This document shows positions 59,907-64,000 of a stretch of DNA of 64,000 bases, piece after piece. Origin of the DNA: CAZCPB01 sp044223975 (GTDB lineage Bacteria; Planctomycetota; Phycisphaerae; Phycisphaerales; UBA1924). The stretch covers positions 1 through 64,000 of the forward strand of contig JBGALI010000014.1 of assembly GCA_044223975.1 (NCBI GenBank), given 5' to 3'. The notes beneath the pieces were generated by a model. The model made no database searches, had not been told where the DNA came from, and saw nothing but the letters and a program-made list of their open reading frames with translations. A program made the position numbers and the translations under genes. The number at the start of each line of letters is the position of its first letter. Position 1 is the first letter of the stretch.

Positions 59907-60497
59907 ATGATTCAGAATTCAGGCAGGCTTGCTTTGTCGACGGCGGTAGCGATGCTTGCGGCCGCGGCAAGCGCCCAGGCGACGATCATCAACTATTCGG
60001 CGTTTCTCGACGGTCCGTCGGAGAGCCCGCCCAACGCGTCGCCCGCAACCGGACAGGCGTTCGTGGACATCGACACGGTCCTTCACACGATGCGTGTGCA
60101 GGTGAGCTTTACGGGTCTTCTCGGGCCGACCACCGCATCGCATATCCACGCCGCGACCGCATTGCCGGGCGTCGGCACGGCGGGCGTCGCGACGCAGACC
60201 CCCACGTTCACCGGGTTCCCCACCGGCGTGACTTCCGGTGTCTACGACCACACGTTCGACATGACCCTGGCGTCCAGCTACAACGCCAGCTTCGTCACCG
60301 CTAACGGCGGCACCGCGGCTACGGCCGAGGCCGCGCTGTTCGGAGCCATCGCGGCGGGCAAGGCGTACCTCAACGTCCATACCTCGGCGTTCGGCGGCGG
60401 TGAAATCCGCGGGTTCCTCACGCCGGTTCCCACGCCCGGCGCCGCGTCGGTGCTCGCGCTCGGCGGATTGCTCGCCGTGCGCCGCCGGCGCGCCTGA
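59907..60497 (+). CDS. CHRD-domain surface protein with PTPG/RRRR sorting tail
   Basis: Predicted 196 residues, with a GAGGAG site before the ATG. Signal peptide (LALSTAVAMLAAAASAQA), then one CHRD domain: FSAFLDGPSESPPNASPATGQAFV-type start (here NYSAFLDGPSESPPN), HTMRVQVSFTGLLGPTTASHIHAA, and GKAYLNVHTSAFGGGEIRGFL. The end is a PEP-CTERM-like tail (PVPTPGAASVLALGGLLAVRRRRA), as in the surface protein at 44437-45225. CHRD domains of bacteria are usually extracellular and of unknown function. It is followed by a strong terminator and appears monocistronic. Confidence 0.92.
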   Translation: MIQNSGRLALSTAVAMLAAAASAQATIINYSAFLDGPSESPPNASPATGQAFVDIDTVLHTMRVQVSFTGLLGPTTASHIHAATALPGVGTAGVATQTPTFTGFPTGVTSGVYDHTFDMTLASSYNASFVTANGGTAATAEAALFGAIAAGKAYLNVHTSAFGGGEIRGFLTPVPTPGAASVLALGGLLAVRRRRA

Positions 60498-60528
60498 CCG
60501 GTTGATCGAGCGACCATGCGGAGTCCAG

Positions 60529-60576
60529 GCAGAGCCGCCCCGGTGCACGCCGGGGTGGCTCTGCATTCATTTTTTT
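60529..60576 (+). terminator. Rho-independent terminator after the CHRD gene
   Basis: GCAGAGCCGCCCCGG (60529-60543) pairs with CCGGGGTGGCTCTGC (60550-60564) to give a 15-bp stem with one G-U pair and a 6-base loop, followed by ATTCA and seven T residues. Confidence 0.92.
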
Positions 60577-60660
60577 AGGCTGCACCTCGGCGCATCTTCG
60601 AGCCATGCGCCACCCGGCCAGGGGCCAGAGAATTCTTGGCAAGCGACGTGCGACCCGCGG

Positions 60661-61335
60661 TCAGCATCCGAGATAGAAATGATCCACGAAATAATCGAAG
60701 TCATCGCCGTTGACGAACGTGTTGTGGTCGACGTCGGCGCGGGGATCGCCAAGCTCGAAATCCAGCACGAACGCGTCGAAGTCGTCGCCGTTCACGAAGC
60801 TGTTCAGGTCGTAATCTGAAGCGCAGAACGCGGCCGTGAGCACCACCTCGAACTCCTCGCTGTCGATGTACACGGCCGCGCGGTCGTGGGCGTAGAACCG
60901 AAGCGTGAACGACTCCCCGCTGGGGCCGTCCTCGATCTGCCACAGCGGGTGGTAGTCAAAGAACGGGCTGCCGACGTGCAGCGACTCGCCCGCTACAAGG
61001 GGGGCGATCGGTCCCCACACCGCGCAGCCCGCATCAGACGACACGAGAACGACCTCGACATCCGCCGAGGAATCAGGCACGAACAGGTCCTCGTCGGGCT
61101 CGTCAATGACGACCGATTCGATGCCCAGGATGCCAAAGGCCCAGCCGGAGGCCTGCGGGAAGGTCGAAATCGGCACCTCGAATGAGGGCTCGTGAACGTG
61201 CGCTTTCAGGCGTCCGGAGGCATCACGCCCGATCACGATGCCGTCATCGGCCCGAACCAGACCCGTCCCCCCGGACAGGATCGCCACGATCGAACACCCA
61301 ACTCCCAAGCCGCCACCGCCGCGCGCGTATCGCAT
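60661..61335 (-). CDS. Secreted protein with dockerin-like FVNGDDFD tail
   Basis: Predicted 224 residues from the ATG at 61335 (AAAGG site). A signal peptide (LGVGCSIVAILSGGTGLVRA) precedes a beta domain with IVIGRDASGRLKAHVHEPSFEV, WAFGILGIESVVIDEPDEDLFV and SPFFDYHPLWQIEDGPSGESFTLRFYA, containing several His residues (HVHEP, DYHPLW). The C-terminus has two repeats, DLNSFVNGDDFDAFVLDF and DHNTFVNGDDFDYFVDHF, ending in Cys. The tail is homologous to that of the protease at 76-2523, suggesting a shared sorting or anchoring system. Function unknown. Confidence 0.88.
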   Translation of the reverse strand: MRYARGGGGLGVGCSIVAILSGGTGLVRADDGIVIGRDASGRLKAHVHEPSFEVPISTFPQASGWAFGILGIESVVIDEPDEDLFVPDSSADVEVVLVSSDAGCAVWGPIAPLVAGESLHVGSPFFDYHPLWQIEDGPSGESFTLRFYAHDRAAVYIDSEEFEVVLTAAFCASDYDLNSFVNGDDFDAFVLDFELGDPRADVDHNTFVNGDDFDYFVDHFYLGC

Positions 61336-61525
61336 GGTTGAAAGCCTTTCAATTTGGTCCCCGCGGCACGGCGCATGCACGATAGCGGATGATCTATCGG
61401 TGTGTCCAAGAGAATGTCGTACCTCCAAGGACGATTCCTGATCCCTCCGATCGACCCGTATCGCAGCCGGCCCGGTCCCGCCTGAAGAGCGGTCAGGTGG
61501 TCGCGTGGCAAGCCTGCCTGCGCTG

Positions 61526-62569
61526 CTATTTCGGTCGGCTCGGACTTGCCGCGGCGGCGTCGACGTTGGCGTTGGCCGCGTCCGATTCGGCCTTCTCGGC
61601 GGCCTCGATGCGTTCAAGCGCGGCACGGAGCTTCTGGATGGCAGCATCGTCGTCGAGAACAAGCTGGTCGTCCTGAACGGCCCACTTGCCCCAAAGGTCC
61701 TTGAGGAGCGCGAGGTACTCCCTGTTGGCGGCGATCGAGGCGTCGCGCAGACGCGTGCTGTTGATCTGCCTGGGGATGTTGGCGCCCTTGGCAAACTCGT
61801 CGCTGTGGAGCCCGGCCTTGCCCTTGTCGAAGCCGGCCTTGATGAGACCCAGGCGGTATTCCTCGGGCATGGCGCGGATGCCGTCGGCGAGGGCCTTGTT
61901 CTTTGCCGCAAGATCGTCGAGCAGGGCGAGGCGATCGATGATGTCCCGCGGGGATTTGAGAGAGACGGGGTCGATGCCGCCGAGTTGAGCAAAGCGGTCA
62001 GACGCCTCGCCAACCTTCGAAGCAACCGCGGTCACGGACTTGATGACGGCAGCGCCGACCCTCATCACCACGGCGCCGTCGCCGGTGAGATTGGCGGCCC
62101 GGTTCTCGATCGTGTCAGTGATTCCCGCGACGTCCTGGGCGTTGCGTGCCGCCGCGTCGGGCTGGTCGCGGTTCTTCCGCACGGATTCGGCGAGTTCCTG
62201 ACGGGCCGCGTCGAGACTCTGCACGGTCCGCTCGGCCTCAGCCGCGGCCGCCGCACGCCGGTGGTTCAGGATCGACACGCCGTTCGAGACGATCGACAGC
62301 GTCAGAAGCGTCGACATGGCGATGTTGAACGCGCGGCTGGAGCGCTTCGCGATCAGGTACACGACGAGCGCGATGGTCGCGCAGGCCAGCACCGCGCCGA
62401 AGAAACGACCGACGCCGTTGGAGATCCAGAGGAAGTTCTCGTGCGTGTGCGAGACGTAGCTCACGCCCAGGCCGGTGCCCATGACGGCAAGGGACAACAG
62501 GAGCGTGAAGGGATGCAGCTTGAGGCGAGGCTTGCCGGACGAAGGGGGGGTCGGTTGCTCGGTCTGCAT
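61526..62569 (-). CDS. Membrane protein with periplasmic coiled coil, unknown function
   Basis: Predicted 347 residues from the ATG at 62569; the frame is open to 62620 without family support. Three hydrophobic helices (FTLLLSLAVMGTGLGVSYV, GRFFGAVLACATIALVVYLIA, FNIAMSTLLTLSIVSNGVSIL) are followed by a long helical region rich in Ala, Glu and Arg (RRAAAAAEAERTVQSLDAARQELAESVRKNRDQ, AALERIEAAEKAESDAANANVDAAA). No enzyme motif is seen. It lies 67 bp after the MetE-like gene on the same strand. Confidence 0.75.
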   Translation of the reverse strand: MQTEQPTPPSSGKPRLKLHPFTLLLSLAVMGTGLGVSYVSHTHENFLWISNGVGRFFGAVLACATIALVVYLIAKRSSRAFNIAMSTLLTLSIVSNGVSILNHRRAAAAAEAERTVQSLDAARQELAESVRKNRDQPDAAARNAQDVAGITDTIENRAANLTGDGAVVMRVGAAVIKSVTAVASKVGEASDRFAQLGGIDPVSLKSPRDIIDRLALLDDLAAKNKALADGIRAMPEEYRLGLIKAGFDKGKAGLHSDEFAKGANIPRQINSTRLRDASIAANREYLALLKDLWGKWAVQDDQLVLDDDAAIQKLRAALERIEAAEKAESDAANANVDAAAASPSRPK

Positions 62570-62636
62570 GCGGGCTCCATTGTTCAAAGGCAGGGTCGTG
62601 CAGCCGCCGGGCGACCGCATCGTGGCGCACGCGTGT

Positions 62637-63836
62637 TTAGGCGGGCATGTCCGGGACGAGATCGGTCTGGAGCTCAGGCGTTGCCGCGGGCACGCTGCTC
62701 ACCGGCAGACCCAGCTCCTTCCGCACGATGTTCGTCCCCTGCGCGATCGAGACGGTCTTGAAGAAGGCGATGTCCCGGTTGCACCCCTGCCGGCCGAAGC
62801 CGCAGTCGGTCGAGATGATGAGCCGCTCGGCCGGGATGAACTTGAGCGCATGCCGGATCGTCGCCGCGATCTCCTCGGGCTGCTCGACCTGCAGCCGTCG
62901 GTGGCTGACGACGCCGATGCATACCTTCTTGCCGGGTTTCTTCATGTAAGGCGCCAGCAGATCGAGCTCGCGCATGTCGCGGTCCTTGGTCTCGATCGTC
63001 CACACGTCGCCCCGGGCCTCCGACATGTACATGTCCAGCGACGCGGTATAGCTGTCGTTCTCGATCACGCGCTGCATGTTGGGGTTGCCCCAGCAGGTGT
63101 GGACCCACAGCTCGACGTCGTCGAGCCCCTCGACCTCGCGGTTGAAGCACTTGAGGTAGAAGCGCACCTCGTCGTGGTCCTTGCCGTAGGTGTTGGCCAT
63201 GAAGTGAAAGCACGGCTCCTCGATCTGGATGCAGCGGCAGCCCGCATCGCGGAGGGCGCGCAGCTCGGTGTTCATCGCGACCGCCATGTCCCACAGCACC
63301 TCGCGCTTGTCCTTGTAGTGCGGCGTGTGGATGTCCAGGAACAGGCCCATCACCTGCGAGCAGCAGGTGCCGAAGCGCACCGGCTTGCGCGACTTGCCCT
63401 GCGCGATCCGCCAGATCTTGGGGTAGTCCAGCGGACGGTGCTCGATCTTCCCGACCACCCGCGGCCAGCGCCACCCCGTGTAGATCTCGTTGAGCATCGT
63501 CCCCGGCGGGTACTTCAGCCACGGCGAGCGCGTGAGCCACGACTGAAGGTGGTCGCCCTCAAAGCCGCTCCACCGCTGCAGCGGGTAGTGGTGCCACGCC
63601 CGCCCCGCGTAGTCCTCGTCGCAGTGCAGGTCGCCGTGGGTGAGAATGTCCAGTCCCGCCCTGTCTTGGTCGCTGATCACGACCGCCATCGCGTCCAGGA
63701 ACTTCTCGCGGTACCGCACGTCCATCATGCACGTGTCCAGCGGCTGCCCCCACATCGACACATCCATCCAGCGCGGGCGCGGCCACGAACCGGTGACAGT
63801 GCAGGGCAGAACGGCGTCCTTGGTGATCGTGAGCAT
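62637..63836 (-). CDS. MetE C-terminal-domain protein (cobalamin-independent methionine synthase core)
   Basis: Predicted 399 residues from the ATG at 63836. It corresponds to the catalytic C-terminal barrel of MetE without the N-terminal domain. Likely zinc ligands and substrate residues are seen as IQIEEPCFHFMA, VHTCWGNPNM (His and Cys) and STDCGFGRQG (Cys), with the substrate start TVTGSWPRPRW. Core-only MetE proteins of archaea and bacteria take methyl groups from folate, corrinoids or other donors, so the donor is uncertain. It is divergent from a gene at the window edge whose upstream region has two operator-like palindromes. Confidence 0.85.
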   Translation of the reverse strand: MLTITKDAVLPCTVTGSWPRPRWMDVSMWGQPLDTCMMDVRYREKFLDAMAVVISDQDRAGLDILTHGDLHCDEDYAGRAWHHYPLQRWSGFEGDHLQSWLTRSPWLKYPPGTMLNEIYTGWRWPRVVGKIEHRPLDYPKIWRIAQGKSRKPVRFGTCCSQVMGLFLDIHTPHYKDKREVLWDMAVAMNTELRALRDAGCRCIQIEEPCFHFMANTYGKDHDEVRFYLKCFNREVEGLDDVELWVHTCWGNPNMQRVIENDSYTASLDMYMSEARGDVWTIETKDRDMRELDLLAPYMKKPGKKVCIGVVSHRRLQVEQPEEIAATIRHALKFIPAERLIISTDCGFGRQGCNRDIAFFKTVSIAQGTNIVRKELGLPVSSVPAATPELQTDLVPDMPA

Positions 63837-63870
63837 GGCCGCAGCGTACCGCGCGCCGCACCTCAAAAAG

Positions 63871-63927
63871 GCAACCGTCAGGTTGCGTCTAGCACGGGCC
63901 CGCGGTAAAGTGCAACCATTCAGTTGC
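63871..63927. promoter_or_regulatory. Two operator-like palindromes in a divergent promoter region
   Basis: GCAACCGTCAGGTTGC (63871-63886, perfect 6-bp arms) and GCAACCATTCAGTTGC (63912-63927, 5-bp arms) share 11 of 16 bases. Their starts are 41 bp apart, close to four helical turns. They lie between the MetE-core gene and the next gene, and probably bind a dimeric regulator, perhaps the one whose gene starts at 63960. Confidence 0.6.
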
Positions 63928-63959
63928 GTGCCAGCCTTGCCCGCAACCAGGAGAACCCC

Positions 63960-64000
63960 GTGAACGAGACGAGCGCCGACCGAATCCGCAGGCAGATCGT
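63960..64000 (+). CDS. Start of a gene running off the right edge, possible transcriptional regulator
   Basis: GTG at 63960 has an AGGAG site six bases upstream and opens a frame of 13 complete codons to the edge (NETSADRIRRQI). Only the start is visible. The palindromes just upstream are of the kind bound by ArsR-like winged-helix repressors, which often control their own gene, so a regulator is plausible. The protein family cannot be assigned from this stretch. Confidence 0.5.
   Translation, partial: MNETSADRIRRQI

Overview
The window comes from a high-GC planctomycete, most likely of the class Phycisphaerae. Three things point there: secreted proteins ending in a dockerin-like repeat of the form FVNGxDFDxFVxxF, exported proteins ending in a PTPG-hydrophobic-RRRR sorting tail, and several large proteins starting with a prepilin-type N-terminus. 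Peptidoglycan genes of the diaminopimelate type are present. Most genes start with ATG or GTG behind a GGAG-like ribosome binding site.

Layout. 1-5.4 kb: a secreted subtilisin-like protease, a small lipoprotein, a SpoIID-type protein and a Cys-rich orphan. 5.4-11 kb: queA-murE-murF-mraY. 11-24 kb: a six-gene minus-strand operon, mostly with ATGA/TGATG overlaps (DUF58, BatA, VWA/CARDB-like membrane protein, a 1,460-residue coiled-coil membrane protein, a terpenoid-cyclase-like toroid and an NPCBM-like protein), with map divergent from it. 25-29.3 kb: GT-C glycosyltransferase, hutI, hutG and a universal stress protein. 29.5-31.6 kb: an exported thioredoxin-like protein, PPK2, and tRNA-Lys with a shared terminator. 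31.7-37 kb: rpmF-plsX-fabH-fabD-lipoprotein-fabG. 37-41.5 kb: an SGNH/MBOAT acyl-transfer pair in which the MBOAT frame carries two internal TAG codons, a Tat-type class V aminotransferase and a half-size EamA protein.

41.6-45.8 kb is the most interesting part. A promoter with a perfect TTGACA box reads into a complete cobalamin riboswitch. It is followed by an operon encoding a PTPG-CTERM surface protein, a PQQ-type beta-propeller with dockerin-like tail, a prepilin-like protein and a BFD-like [2Fe-2S] protein. No recognised B12 synthesis or uptake gene is in this operon, so it is a candidate for an undescribed B12-controlled surface system.

45.8-51.1 kb: an asparaginase-family Ntn hydrolase, a HEAT-like membrane protein, a GNAT, a second prepilin-like protein with a small coupled membrane protein, and a rhodanese. 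51.1-57.4 kb: a minus-strand cluster that looks like pyrimidine salvage and breakdown (NCS1 permease, beta-ureidopropionase-like nitrilase, class III aminotransferase) with an esterase and a lower-GC orphan inserted. 57.5-64 kb: an MFS transporter, a methyltransferase, a CHRD-domain surface protein, a dockerin-tailed secreted protein, a membrane coiled-coil protein, a MetE-core protein, and the start of a gene behind two operator-like palindromes.

No rRNA, insertion sequence, prophage or CRISPR array was seen. Start sites were chosen from ribosome binding sites, signal peptides and overlaps. Family calls come from motifs read by eye, not from a search.
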